Shown here piece by piece: positions 1 through 7,379 of a DNA stretch of 23,303 bases (its first letter is position 1; each line of letters begins with the position of its first letter). The stretch lies in IMG/VR virus record IMGVR_UViG_3300017963_000759, positions 1 to 23,303 of that record. One strand, written 5' to 3'. The notes under the pieces are model-generated. The model did not search any database and was not told where the DNA came from. It saw only the letters and a list, made by a program, of their open reading frames with translations. Both the position numbers and the translations under genes were made by a program. Source of the stretch: a virus.

Positions 1-11
1 CTGTCGCTCAT
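1..11 (-). CDS. Start of a further gene, cut by the left window edge
   Basis: An ATG at 11-9 overlaps the TGA stop of the membrane-protein gene as ATGA, and reads Met-Ser-Asp before the window ends. The same ATGA junction links several other gene pairs here, which is the only reason for proposing a start. A spanin gene would fit this place in a lysis cassette, but that is only a guess from position. Confidence 0.25.
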
Positions 12-517
12 TTCGGGTTCTCACTTCTAGCAACAAAAGAACGGCGCGGATTAACGATAAGCATAAAATAATCCCACCGGCCAGTAACCGCAAATCCTCC
101 AGAGTCATTCTGTCCGTCCTTTTGCATCAGTGCGAAAATCGCCCAGGTGCGTAGCGCCATGAATACAAGAACATTAGCTATCGGAAACATCCCGACATAC
201 CAAAGTAATAGGCCTGCGATATTGGCAATTATCTCTATGAGGCAGATCCGCTGCAAGGTGATCGTCAATTCCACGATCTTGATCTGCCTTGCCATCAGCT
301 CCATAGCGAACAAGCTCGTTAAAGCTGCCGTGACGAAGTATGTCACCCCGTCCATACGCTCACCATCCGCCATCTGCCATGAGTAGAAGGCAAGGAAATG
401 AAGCAGCCCCAGCGACGAGAACACGAATCCAACATACATTCTTTCGTCGGTTTTCTGGAACATGGCCGCTAACGCGACCACGCATGCCATCGCCACGGAA
501 ATAAGCTCTACGCTCAT
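8..517 (-). CDS. Five-helix membrane protein of the lysis region, unknown function
   Basis: This 169-residue protein is not one I recognise. Hydrophobic segments at about residues 3-20, 27-47, 57-76, 90-108 and 110-130 suggest five inner-membrane helices. The tail from about 132 is polar and ends in a basic Arg-Arg stretch. Its ATG overlaps the TGA of the 18-residue peptide upstream (ATGA), and its own ribosome-binding site is only a weak GAAG. It is therefore probably translated by coupling to that peptide. It lies just after holin and endolysin, so a role in lysis, lysis timing or membrane modification is possible. The sequence offers no catalytic motif to decide. Its length exceeds usual holins, which have one to three helices. 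Confidence 0.7.
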   Translation of the reverse strand: MSVELISVAMACVVALAAMFQKTDERMYVGFVFSSLGLLHFLAFYSWQMADGERMDGVTYFVTAALTSLFAMELMARQIKIVELTITLQRICLIEIIANIAGLLLWYVGMFPIANVLVFMALRTWAIFALMQKDGQNDSGGFAVTGRWDYFMLIVNPRRSFVARSENPK

Positions 518-570
518 TTTTTCTTCGGTTTTTTGGTCTTGCGTGGTTTCGGTGATTGTCCGCCAGCCAT
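514..570 (-). CDS. 18-residue lysine-rich peptide in the lysis cassette
   Basis: The reading frame encodes MAGGQSPKPRKTKKPKKK and stops at TGA. Eight of 18 residues are Lys or Arg and three are Pro. It is too short for ordinary gene calling, but AAAGGAGGG ends eight bases before its ATG, one of the strongest ribosome-binding sites in the window. It fills most of the otherwise unexplained 57-bp gap between the holin and membrane-protein genes, and its stop overlaps the next ATG as ATGA. It may be a functional micro-protein, since its charge would favour membrane or nucleic-acid contact. It may instead be a leader whose translation delivers ribosomes to the next gene. The function is unknown. 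Confidence 0.6.
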   Translation of the reverse strand: MAGGQSPKPRKTKKPKKK

Positions 571-574
571 GATG

Positions 575-1096
575 CTACCCTCCTTTATTCGCTAGGTGGC
601 GGGTTTTATCTTTACTCCCCGCCGAACTGCCAAAATAGTAGTTGCCTACTTGAATAACTAGCGCCGTTAGTGACCCTAGCAATATATTTATAGGTTGCAC
701 CGCCTGCGCTGGGATATCAATAAATGCAATCCCAGCGAGTACCGAGAAAAATCCCAGTACAATCGTCCCTGCGAGGATCTTCGGCGCATTGTCTTTTGTT
801 GCGATCTCCCGCTTCCTTGCGGAATCCCGGTCTCCTGCTGCGACCTTTTCCAGGTCTACCCCAAGCTCCTTCATGCTTACGGCAAACGCGTGGTCTGCCT
901 TTTTCATCTGCATCAGCGTATCAGGAGATGCGCCAGCTAGAGCCGCTGATACATCCTTCTCGCCAGCACCGTCAGGAAGGCCTAGCCCGGATGCGATAGC
1001 CTTAACAGCCATCCCAGCCATAGGGCTACCTAGGGCCGTAGCCAATGTTGGCGCTACAGATCCAATCAAGCTTTTCCAGTCGAAGTCACCCACCAT
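575..1096 (-). CDS. 3TM-type phage holin
   Basis: This 173-residue protein resembles the Holin_3TMs (DUF3154) family. Visible marks are an N-terminal Gly/Ala-rich hydrophobic stretch (about 10-38), an acidic middle with a DRDSARKRE motif (89-97), two clear helices (about 107-126 and 135-155), NYYFGSS after the last helix, and a basic C-terminus. Holins accumulate in the inner membrane and open it at a set time, giving endolysin access to the cell wall. The ATG follows directly after the endolysin stop (TGA-ATG), with a strong GGAGG site inside the end of the endolysin gene. Gene order is endolysin then holin, the reverse of lambda. Confidence 0.8.
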   Translation of the reverse strand: MVGDFDWKSLIGSVAPTLATALGSPMAGMAVKAIASGLGLPDGAGEKDVSAALAGASPDTLMQMKKADHAFAVSMKELGVDLEKVAAGDRDSARKREIATKDNAPKILAGTIVLGFFSVLAGIAFIDIPAQAVQPINILLGSLTALVIQVGNYYFGSSAGSKDKTRHLANKGG

Positions 1097-1519
1097 TCAA
1101 TCCTCCAGCAACTCTATGTGCGCGCAATCCCAACCATATGGAATGCTGTTAACGTATTCGGGGCTTTTGCTTTTCCACAATCCGCCCCACTTGATGCGGT
1201 AGCCGAGTATCGATGCGGCTTGGAAGAACGCAGCAGCCACCATTGCTAGGTGGTCGTGTTCCCAGCTGGCATCACCGTCAACGAACGCGAAGAAATCCAG
1301 CGCCTTGCCGGACTGGTGCTTGCTTTTCCGATTGACCCCGTCTGCCCTTGATTTGCGTCTGCGGTACAACGCATTCTGCGTGACTGCGGTGCGCAGCCCG
1401 CTATCAGGGCCATGCCCGAAGTCTACAAGTGTAATGACCAAAGCAAGATCTCGAATCTCAATCAACCTCTGATCGACTCCTTCGCTGTTTCGCTTTGAGC
1501 TTTCACTGAGGGTGAACAT
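1097..1519 (-). CDS. Endolysin, M15-type L-alanyl-D-glutamate/D-Ala peptidase
   Basis: This 140-residue single-domain endolysin belongs to the zinc peptidases of family M15 (VanY/T5 endolysin-like). The zinc site is visible: SKHQSGKALDFF supplies His68 and Asp75, and WDCAHIEL supplies His134, with Trp130, Asp131 and Glu136 around it. Such enzymes cut peptide stems of peptidoglycan and degrade the wall at the end of infection. No signal peptide or wall-binding domain is seen, so release should depend on the holin just downstream. The ATG overlaps the TAA of the tail-fibre gene (TAATG), giving translational coupling. The exact bond cleaved cannot be read from the sequence. Confidence 0.88.
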   Translation of the reverse strand: MFTLSESSKRNSEGVDQRLIEIRDLALVITLVDFGHGPDSGLRTAVTQNALYRRRKSRADGVNRKSKHQSGKALDFFAFVDGDASWEHDHLAMVAAAFFQAASILGYRIKWGGLWKSKSPEYVNSIPYGWDCAHIELLED

Positions 1520-2730
1520 TATACCGTTCTCAACCAGACCATTACTGAGTTAACGGCGGTTGATGAGTAACCCATGCATCGCCATGTTCCTGATACCGCT
1601 GCGGCGATTGATGTCCCGTCTGCGTTTGATGGTCGCAAATCCGCCCCTGGCTTTGTTTCACCAAAATCTATCGTTGCATCGGTGCCAAGGTACTGTAGCA
1701 GTGCATACGTCCCAACATCCCCGGCAGCAGAGGAAGCGATAGCGGCCAATACCCCAGACGCTGACACAGGGGCATTAGCAAGCTTTAATGGCGTAACGAT
1801 TTTTTGATCATCTACCCCAGCATCAGTTTCGGCCTGTGTCGCCAGCTCGGCACTCCCGGACGCCGTCTCGGTTGCCTGGGTTATGTTTATAGATAATACG
1901 TTCACGCCATCGCACACGACCATCAAATTAGCCCCGGGCGACACAGTTACGCCGGTACCAGCCGCTGTTTTTACCGTGGCATTATATGTCCCTGCCGAAT
2001 TGTCCACGTAGAGACGGCGCGACTCATCAGGGACGACAATATTGTGATCGGTAGTCCACGATCCATCTGCCAATACAATGCGATCAGCTGTGTATTGGGA
2101 TTCGGTTAGCGTGACATCGGCATCACTCGCCGGAGTGACCGTTACCGCTGTGACGTCGCTGGTTGACGGCCCTTTGACCATCTGGCGAATATCGGTTATG
2201 TCACTATCGGTGATGGTTGTTTGAGATACCACGAGTGAAATTAGCGCAAGCCCCCTTTTATCTCCTGGGATTGGTGGAGCGACTGGAGAGCCGGACTCTG
2301 CGCCAGTGATAACACTTAGCGCTCCGGATAAGTCGGAGACCAGAGCGTCAATACGAGGATTTACGGACGGGGCGGTTATGACTGATGATGTTTGCTCACC
2401 AACAGCTGTGCTGCCCATATACCCCTTAGACGCCCTCACCTGCATTGACGCGGGGTATGTGGGCTGAACCTTGAAAGGGGAAGACTCACCAAACAAGGCA
2501 TCAAGGATATCACCGCCCAGTGCGGTATCGCTGTTGTCGCTTGGCGTAATCCCTGACATCAGGATTAAGCGCTGTTTGAGGCCCTCAAAATCATTTCCCC
2601 ACTCGAAATCTAGCGGGGTTCCGTCATCACTGACATCGGGGACAGTTTCATTTCTGATCGCCCCATCTTGGTAGTCGGCGCTTGCTGGGGTTACCTTGCC
2701 TGGGTATTTATCTTCGAGCCTAATTGACAT
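1519..2730 (-). CDS. Tail fibre or tail-collar protein
   Basis: This 403-residue protein sits at the end of the baseplate module, where receptor-binding fibres normally lie. It is rich in Ala, Ser, Thr and Gly. Around residues 294-319 it has the fibre-typical pattern AELATQAETDAGVDDQKIVTPLKL. The last 45 residues contain a TWRCMGY...VWLR ending like the distal tips of collar and fibre proteins. The N-terminal 60 residues, with an EWGNDFEGLKQRL segment, probably attach it to the baseplate. The start ATG has a strong CGGAGGA site. It probably helps bind the host surface. No chaperone gene for fibre assembly follows it. The specificity is unknown. Confidence 0.72.
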   Translation of the reverse strand: MSIRLEDKYPGKVTPASADYQDGAIRNETVPDVSDDGTPLDFEWGNDFEGLKQRLILMSGITPSDNSDTALGGDILDALFGESSPFKVQPTYPASMQVRASKGYMGSTAVGEQTSSVITAPSVNPRIDALVSDLSGALSVITGAESGSPVAPPIPGDKRGLALISLVVSQTTITDSDITDIRQMVKGPSTSDVTAVTVTPASDADVTLTESQYTADRIVLADGSWTTDHNIVVPDESRRLYVDNSAGTYNATVKTAAGTGVTVSPGANLMVVCDGVNVLSINITQATETASGSAELATQAETDAGVDDQKIVTPLKLANAPVSASGVLAAIASSAAGDVGTYALLQYLGTDATIDFGETKPGADLRPSNADGTSIAAAVSGTWRCMGYSSTAVNSVMVWLRTV

Positions 2731-2733
2731 CTT

Positions 2734-3363
2734 CTATCCTCCGAACTTATACGTGAATTGCGACCCACCAAACTGCGATCTGCCGAACTGAGATACCGAC
2801 GACGCATCAACAAGGCCGGATATATTGACCCCTTGCGGCTTCGGTATAATATCAAAACTCGATAATACTGTCTTTTCCAAGACTGTTAGCGAGTCGAATA
2901 CCACTTCAAAGCTCATATCTTCATTATCAATCAGCTCTATATTATCCGTCTCAACGATAAGTCTTAGGGCGAGTATTATTGAATCTATCGTCGCATCTGA
3001 TGTGTTCTTGGCTATTTTGGCCTTTATCAGTAGTCTGTATGTGTCATTATTGAGGTCTTGGTCTGTGACTCCTTGGGTCGGCTGGAATTGATTACGCCCA
3101 AATTGAGACCTTCCGAATTGGCTTGATGAATACTCAATGACCCCCTCAAAAGACCTCCCAATACCAACAATACGCCCCAGAACATCCAGCTCATAGGTGG
3201 TTGCATCATCAATGTTGTAGCTACCCGATACCCCTTGATATGCTTCTTCTAGATCGTTTGCTAGTTCGCCATTTATGCGAAGCCACGCAACAGCCTTGGG
3301 CTTATCCCTGTACTGGGCGTATATCCTGCTCTCCGCCTGCTCTGCGTGATCTATGGGGTTCAC
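2734..3363 (-). CDS. DUF2612 baseplate protein with SQFGR repeats
   Basis: This 209-residue protein matches the DUF2612 family, which sits after the gpJ-like gene in many simple myoviruses and is probably part of the baseplate wedge or periphery. The N-terminal half contains TTYELDVLGRIVGIGR (about 55-70), typical of this family. Two clusters of a five-residue repeat interrupt it: SQFGRSQFGRNQF (81-93) and SQFGRSQFGGSQF (191-203), the latter close to the C-terminus, which ends YKFGG. The start is a GTG that overlaps the gpJ stop as GTGA. The repeats may be stacked beta-strands used for self-association or for fibre attachment, which is inference. Confidence 0.7.
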   Translation of the reverse strand: MNPIDHAEQAESRIYAQYRDKPKAVAWLRINGELANDLEEAYQGVSGSYNIDDATTYELDVLGRIVGIGRSFEGVIEYSSSQFGRSQFGRNQFQPTQGVTDQDLNNDTYRLLIKAKIAKNTSDATIDSIILALRLIVETDNIELIDNEDMSFEVVFDSLTVLEKTVLSSFDIIPKPQGVNISGLVDASSVSQFGRSQFGGSQFTYKFGG

Positions 3364-4550
3364 GTGATATTGACCGTAATATTGGCATCGGTGAACCGCG
3401 CCAGCTCTTCAAAGTTAATGGCGAGAACAGCGCCGCCGTTAACGGTTATTGATGTCACGTAGCTGTTTCCGTATTGCCCGATCACATGATTGGCAGGGGT
3501 GTATAGCCGCCCATCTTGTACATCCTCGCCGATGCCGAATCCCGTCTGATTAAATCCGCCATCAGCCTCCAGTAGATCCCCATTCACATAGTCCAGCGTC
3601 GCATCCTTTACTAGCTGGCCTGCATTTGCAGGAAGAGTGCCGTCATCTGTTATATTGTAGACAATGATCGCATCAACATAATCAGGGCGATTAAATATGA
3701 TAGTTTTCTCGTTTCCTGTTACTGGAGATACAACTGGGACACTTACCGGGTTTGATAAGGTGTGCTGGATTGGCCCGGGATTCCGTTTGTTATAGGTAGC
3801 CAAGGCGATATCATCATCATCGCCGCCATCAACAACAATGGCGGTACTGTGAATCGGCAGTCCGTTAGCGTCCACGGGAGATGTGTCGTCATTCTCATAG
3901 ATCCTGACACGCCTCACATCATCAACGTTAGCGATGGCTGCATGTGTGCTATCGACCTGGTTCTGCCCGGGTAGCGCGACACCGCTATTTCTCTTTATCC
4001 TTAATTCAGAGTCAGTGTCTGGGTTTGTGCCTGGCGTGGCAACGGTCGGATTTGTGACAGAAGCCCATCCCGCCTGTGCTATGACTATCTTTGTGATTGT
4101 GTCTACGCTTGCTTGAGTTGCCCCGTTTGTTGTTGCGGTTGCGGTTGCGGCTGTTGCACCAAGGATGGTTACGGGGCCGTTTATTGCCCATTGAGAGCCA
4201 TTCTCCACCGACTCCACCAAGGCTCCATCGGCGATCACCTCGCCATCTGTGCCAGTTAGCGTTAACGCGACATCTGATGGCGTCCCGTCGCCCCTCACGG
4301 TGCCGGTTATTGAGCATAGGACATCTAGATCGTTTCCGGTCGCCTTGTTGGGGTCTTTGGAGTTGTAGGCGGACTGCCCCAGCTCATCAAGGTTGGCGAA
4401 AACCTCGGAGTCTGCCGCTATCTTGAGGCCGTCCGGTGTTGAAGGCGCTATATTCCAATTGGGATCGATAGCAGTGTACTTGGCCTGCTCATCAAAAAAC
4501 CATTCGTTTTGAGTCTTTAGAAGATACCCGACGTCTGTTATTTCAGCCAT
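3360..4550 (-). CDS. Baseplate J-like protein
   Basis: This protein of about 396 residues is a baseplate J / gp47-type wedge component. An N-terminal region (FDEQAKYTAIDPNWNIAP, then an AADSEVFANLDELGQSAYNS helix) leads to a Gly/Thr-rich beta-domain and to the family's alpha/beta section with RIKRNSGVALPGQNQVDSTH and a VRRVRIYEN segment. Together with gp25 it forms the wedge that links the sheath to the fibres. I prefer the ATG at 4550, which forms TGATG with the upstream stop. A GTG one codon earlier is possible. The protein ends by a GTGA overlap with the DUF2612 gene. Confidence 0.85.
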   Translation of the reverse strand: MAEITDVGYLLKTQNEWFFDEQAKYTAIDPNWNIAPSTPDGLKIAADSEVFANLDELGQSAYNSKDPNKATGNDLDVLCSITGTVRGDGTPSDVALTLTGTDGEVIADGALVESVENGSQWAINGPVTILGATAATATATTNGATQASVDTITKIVIAQAGWASVTNPTVATPGTNPDTDSELRIKRNSGVALPGQNQVDSTHAAIANVDDVRRVRIYENDDTSPVDANGLPIHSTAIVVDGGDDDDIALATYNKRNPGPIQHTLSNPVSVPVVSPVTGNEKTIIFNRPDYVDAIIVYNITDDGTLPANAGQLVKDATLDYVNGDLLEADGGFNQTGFGIGEDVQDGRLYTPANHVIGQYGNSYVTSITVNGGAVLAINFEELARFTDANITVNIT

Positions 4551-4903
4551 CACACAACCCCATTAATAGATACTGTTGCTTCGCCAAACTGAGTGATTAT
4601 GCTAGCAGACACCGTGTATCCCCTTGTTGGTAAGTCGAAGTCAGTATTAAACGTTGATATCGAATCAACACCTTCCGTCTGGATTATCTGCCGCTTAATT
4701 AGCGCCTCCCTTGTGTCCAGGCTGGCCCCCTTGCCGAGGATCTGCTGAAACCATGGAGTGCCGATTGTTATGTCTCGAAAATATTCCCCAAGGAATAGCT
4801 TGAGATTAGTCTTTACGGTCTGCGCTACCTCTTCAGCCCCGTTTGTAAACTGGGTTCCGCTTGTGGTTATGTCTTCGCCAATATCAAGCGCCCTTACTGT
4901 CAT
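4550..4903 (-). CDS. gp25/gpW-like baseplate wedge protein
   Basis: This 117-residue protein has the size and layout of the GPW/gp25 family. A conserved helix VAQTVKTNLKLFLGEYFRDITIGTPWFQQILGK spans about residues 27-59, with another helix REALIKRQII (65-74). A C-terminal beta hairpin (TRGYTVSASIITQFGEATVSING) follows. In contractile tails gp25 starts sheath attachment to the baseplate. It lies between the spike and gpJ-like genes, the usual order. Start and upstream stop overlap as ATGA. Confidence 0.75.
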   Translation of the reverse strand: MTVRALDIGEDITTSGTQFTNGAEEVAQTVKTNLKLFLGEYFRDITIGTPWFQQILGKGASLDTREALIKRQIIQTEGVDSISTFNTDFDLPTRGYTVSASIITQFGEATVSINGVV

Positions 4904-5592
4904 GATAGCGCTCCAGATGTCCCAGTGACCGGGCTTCCGCCAATATTGTATGACCCCGGCCCGTGATCGTGATCCTTAACCTCAACGCCATTCACGGTCA
5001 TACTCACCGCTGCGGCTACAGTTCCGGCAGTCAGAGTGCCTGATATCGTCGTACTGCCAGTTTGATTCATGTCTCCGGCATGGACAATGTCGCCGTTAAT
5101 ATTTAGCGTAGGGATATTGATCTCGGCGGTGCTGTCATTTTTAAGCCAGATGTATTGAGATCCGTCTTCGTTTCTCAGTCTCACTCCGTTGTTCTGGAAG
5201 TTTGATAACGCATTCGGCTTACTCCTAACCCCCGGAATGAATAGAGCGTCTTGCATATCAAGCTTTCTCAGTACTGGTTGCGACGCCACCCCCCCTTGCT
5301 CCTTCCACCCGTCGATACACCTCTGGGAGATAAGAATTACACCTTCATCTCCATTGTCGATCTGGTGCTCGACTGAAAATGATCCGCCAGAAAAATGAAC
5401 TGGCACATTGATTATAGGGGCCATCGTGAATGTATCTCCATCGGCCTTGACGAACTCAACGCCAACCTGAACCTTTGCAAGCTGAGATTCAGGATTAAAC
5501 GACAATACGTGGCCGGGTATGGATGTGCCCACCCCTTTCAGTAGCTCAGATACGGTTTTCTCTACCATCTCTGTTAGCGTGGCCGTTCTCAT
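4900..5592 (-). CDS. Membrane-piercing tail spike, phi92 gp138 type
   Basis: This 230-residue protein resembles phage phi92 gp138 and P2 gpV-like central spikes. Residues about 20-120 form the OB-fold region (PGHVLSFNPESQLAKVQVG...GDEGVILISQRCIDGW). From about 135 comes a repetitive beta-helix stretch with short hydrophobic strands (EINIPTLNINGDIVHAGDM). The HDH motif at 208-210 matches the His-x-His pair of spike tips, where a trimer is known to bind an iron ion. The spike sits at the centre of the baseplate and punctures the outer membrane. The neighbouring hub and gp25 genes overlap it by four bases (ATGA). Confidence 0.82.
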   Translation of the reverse strand: MRTATLTEMVEKTVSELLKGVGTSIPGHVLSFNPESQLAKVQVGVEFVKADGDTFTMAPIINVPVHFSGGSFSVEHQIDNGDEGVILISQRCIDGWKEQGGVASQPVLRKLDMQDALFIPGVRSKPNALSNFQNNGVRLRNEDGSQYIWLKNDSTAEINIPTLNINGDIVHAGDMNQTGSTTISGTLTAGTVAAAVSMTVNGVEVKDHDHGPGSYNIGGSPVTGTSGALS

Positions 5593-6443
5593 TGCCTAAT
5601 CCCCGTGATCCGCGTGTCCCATACATCGCCTCTTGAATCGCCTGAAAACTGCAATTTATGTACAGTATACACGCCTTGGCCAAGCGTTTCAGGGATGTCC
5701 TGATAGTATATGTTTGAGTAATTAACCTGGGTAAATTCAGATTTTATCTCAAACCTTCCGCCGATCTTGATAGATGGCGAAAGCTTGACGGTGACATCTG
5801 CTCCGACCTCTGTGATCTCTGGCACTCCGACCATCCCGTTTGCAGCGGAGACAACAGATACAAGGCCTTTTCTGGATGAATTTGATCCAACTATAACAAC
5901 CTTTTCACCCTCTATTAGCCATCCGAAATTATGAGCCTTTCCAAGCTTGTTTAGGTAGGCTTTTGGATCTCCAGACATCGCATACCCAGATATATATGGC
6001 GACTGGCTGGGAAAGTCATCATCACTAATCACTATCGGCAGGCTCATTGCGCTGGCGCATGCCCTGCACAGGGCCTGCGGGGTCACCCCTTCTGCAAATG
6101 ACGAGTTTATAGTTGATTTATCTTGAGTTAGCGCCCCTCCTTTGCAAATCACCCTAACGAGATGCTTCTCACGCACAAGATTAACTATCTCACCCTTGAA
6201 AATGTAATCTATTGAATCCTCATATCCAGCCCTTAATGCTATGTATTCATGTTTTTTTAGTATCTTTGCTTCGGTTGATCGAGACAGGCCATAAATAATG
6301 ATTTCTGCGTAGGTGTTGAACCCGCCGAAATCAAGAAGGACATTAAATACGACTCTGAATTGCCTCTCTGTGGTCTCGGCAATAAACGGGTTATCCCTGT
6401 CTGATACGAATAGCTCGAATACTCTGTTATAGAAACTAGGCAT
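5589..6443 (-). CDS. Baseplate hub protein (gpD/gp27-like)
   Basis: This 284-residue protein has features of the baseplate hub: an N-terminal beta-barrel (FRVVFNVLLDFGGFNTYAEIIIYGLS), a second barrel with GYEDSIDYIFKGEIVN, and a middle helix-rich insertion with ALCRACASAMSLP and a DPKAYLNKLGKAHNFGW segment found in gpD/gp27-type hubs. The C-terminal section is beta-rich (VKLSPSIKIGGRFEIKSEF). It should form the trimeric hub that joins the tube to the spike encoded next. Its ATG overlaps the end of the plug gene by eight bases. Confidence 0.75.
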   Translation of the reverse strand: MPSFYNRVFELFVSDRDNPFIAETTERQFRVVFNVLLDFGGFNTYAEIIIYGLSRSTEAKILKKHEYIALRAGYEDSIDYIFKGEIVNLVREKHLVRVICKGGALTQDKSTINSSFAEGVTPQALCRACASAMSLPIVISDDDFPSQSPYISGYAMSGDPKAYLNKLGKAHNFGWLIEGEKVVIVGSNSSRKGLVSVVSAANGMVGVPEITEVGADVTVKLSPSIKIGGRFEIKSEFTQVNYSNIYYQDIPETLGQGVYTVHKLQFSGDSRGDVWDTRITGIRQ

Positions 6444-6726
6444 CTTCCCACACCAAGCTATTGGCGGTGCCTAGATTGTCGAGCGTTGGCTCATCGCCCA
6501 CAAACACGAGCCGACCTATGCCTGCGTTGTAATTCTTTGTGATTTCAGCCCCAGGAACAAGCATGGCTCCGGCAATCAGTAGATCGCCTTCACGCGATAT
6601 GTCAACAGACCATCCGGGTGACCGGGTAATATAATTCACCCGAAACTCAAGGACGTTATCACCAAGCTGGATGGAGAATTCTTGGTGTGCGTTGACCGCT
6701 CCACCTGATAGAGGGATGGTGGCCAT
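6436..6726 (-). CDS. Baseplate plug-family protein
   Basis: This small beta-rich protein of 96 residues matches the phage baseplate plug family known from simple myoviruses such as cyanophage Pam3. Marks are QEFSIQLGDNVLEFRVNYITRSPGWSVDI near the N-terminus and the LLIAGAMLVPGAEIT stretch. It probably closes the baseplate centre between the Dit-like protein and the hub. The ATG at 6726 is preferred over the TTG just before it, because GGAGGTGA lies seven bases upstream and the ATG forms TGATG with the upstream stop. Confidence 0.7.
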   Translation of the reverse strand: MATIPLSGGAVNAHQEFSIQLGDNVLEFRVNYITRSPGWSVDISREGDLLIAGAMLVPGAEITKNYNAGIGRLVFVGDEPTLDNLGTANSLVWEDA

Positions 6727-7379
6727 CAAATCACCTCCGAGGCAAGCGCCTCATCTGCTGGGGTGGTCTCGGTTGTCGATATCTCGCCTTTTTTTAGCAA
6801 TCCAGCCGCTTGGGATTTTGCAGGATCTCCGAATCGTAGCTGTGACTGCCCCGGCTCGTTACTGGTGATAACCGTTGATATCAGAGGCAGTTCCATAAGT
6901 TCCGCAACAAACTCAAGGCCACCCTCATTTTCTGCGGTCTTGGTTCTTTCAACGCTAACAATTACCATGTTCTGTAATTGGATATCCCCTGCATCAATAT
7001 CGAATGGCTGTCTCTGGTACATGAGGCCAAGAAGAAGTTGTAGCGCAGCCCCCGCTCGTGTGCCGTCAGACCCAGACAGAAACCCCGCTGACAGACTTGC
7101 TATAGCTAGCGCTGTAGATGGATCGAATATATTGGTGATGACGCCAGACGCCTCGGTTAGCCCTGCTGATAGCGGGTTATTCGATACGAGCCCAGTGATC
7201 GACCACTCGATAGGATTGATTATCCCGTGGTCTGAGGCATCCGCCCCAACCTCAAGCGGGAATGTCGGGTAATCGACACTTGCCGATAATGTATCCTCGA
7301 GGACGGCATCAAAGGTCACCACGCCAAGGCTGGTGATGAATTCTGGGGACTTCGGGACAAAGATATTAATTAGCGCCAT
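6726..7379 (-). CDS. Dit-like baseplate protein next to the tape measure
   Basis: This protein of about 217 residues resembles the Dit-like N-terminal domain proteins that follow the tape measure gene in phages with simple baseplates. Its middle (IEWSITGLVSNNPL...TRAGAALQLLLGLMYQRQPFDIDAGDIQLQNMVIVSVERTKTAENEGGLEF) has the expected pattern of a beta-sandwich with an inserted helix. The last 45 residues look flexible and rich in Glu, Thr and Ala. It likely links the tail tube to the hub. The ATG at 7379 forms TGATG with the tape-measure stop. The family call rests on pattern and position. Confidence 0.6.
   Translation of the reverse strand: MALINIFVPKSPEFITSLGVVTFDAVLEDTLSASVDYPTFPLEVGADASDHGIINPIEWSITGLVSNNPLSAGLTEASGVITNIFDPSTALAIASLSAGFLSGSDGTRAGAALQLLLGLMYQRQPFDIDAGDIQLQNMVIVSVERTKTAENEGGLEFVAELMELPLISTVITSNEPGQSQLRFGDPAKSQAAGLLKKGEISTTETTPADEALASEVI

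Noticed and set aside
3027-3212. A 61-codon minus-strand frame with a hydrophobic stretch inside the DUF2612 gene
   Set aside because: It looks like a small membrane protein, but it is fully nested in a well-supported gene in another frame and has no clear start signal.
4012-4317. A 101-codon minus-strand frame, rich in Arg and His, inside the gpJ-like gene
   Set aside because: Its composition is an out-of-frame reading of the Ala/Thr/Gly-rich codons of the real gene. It has no motif and no ribosome-binding site.
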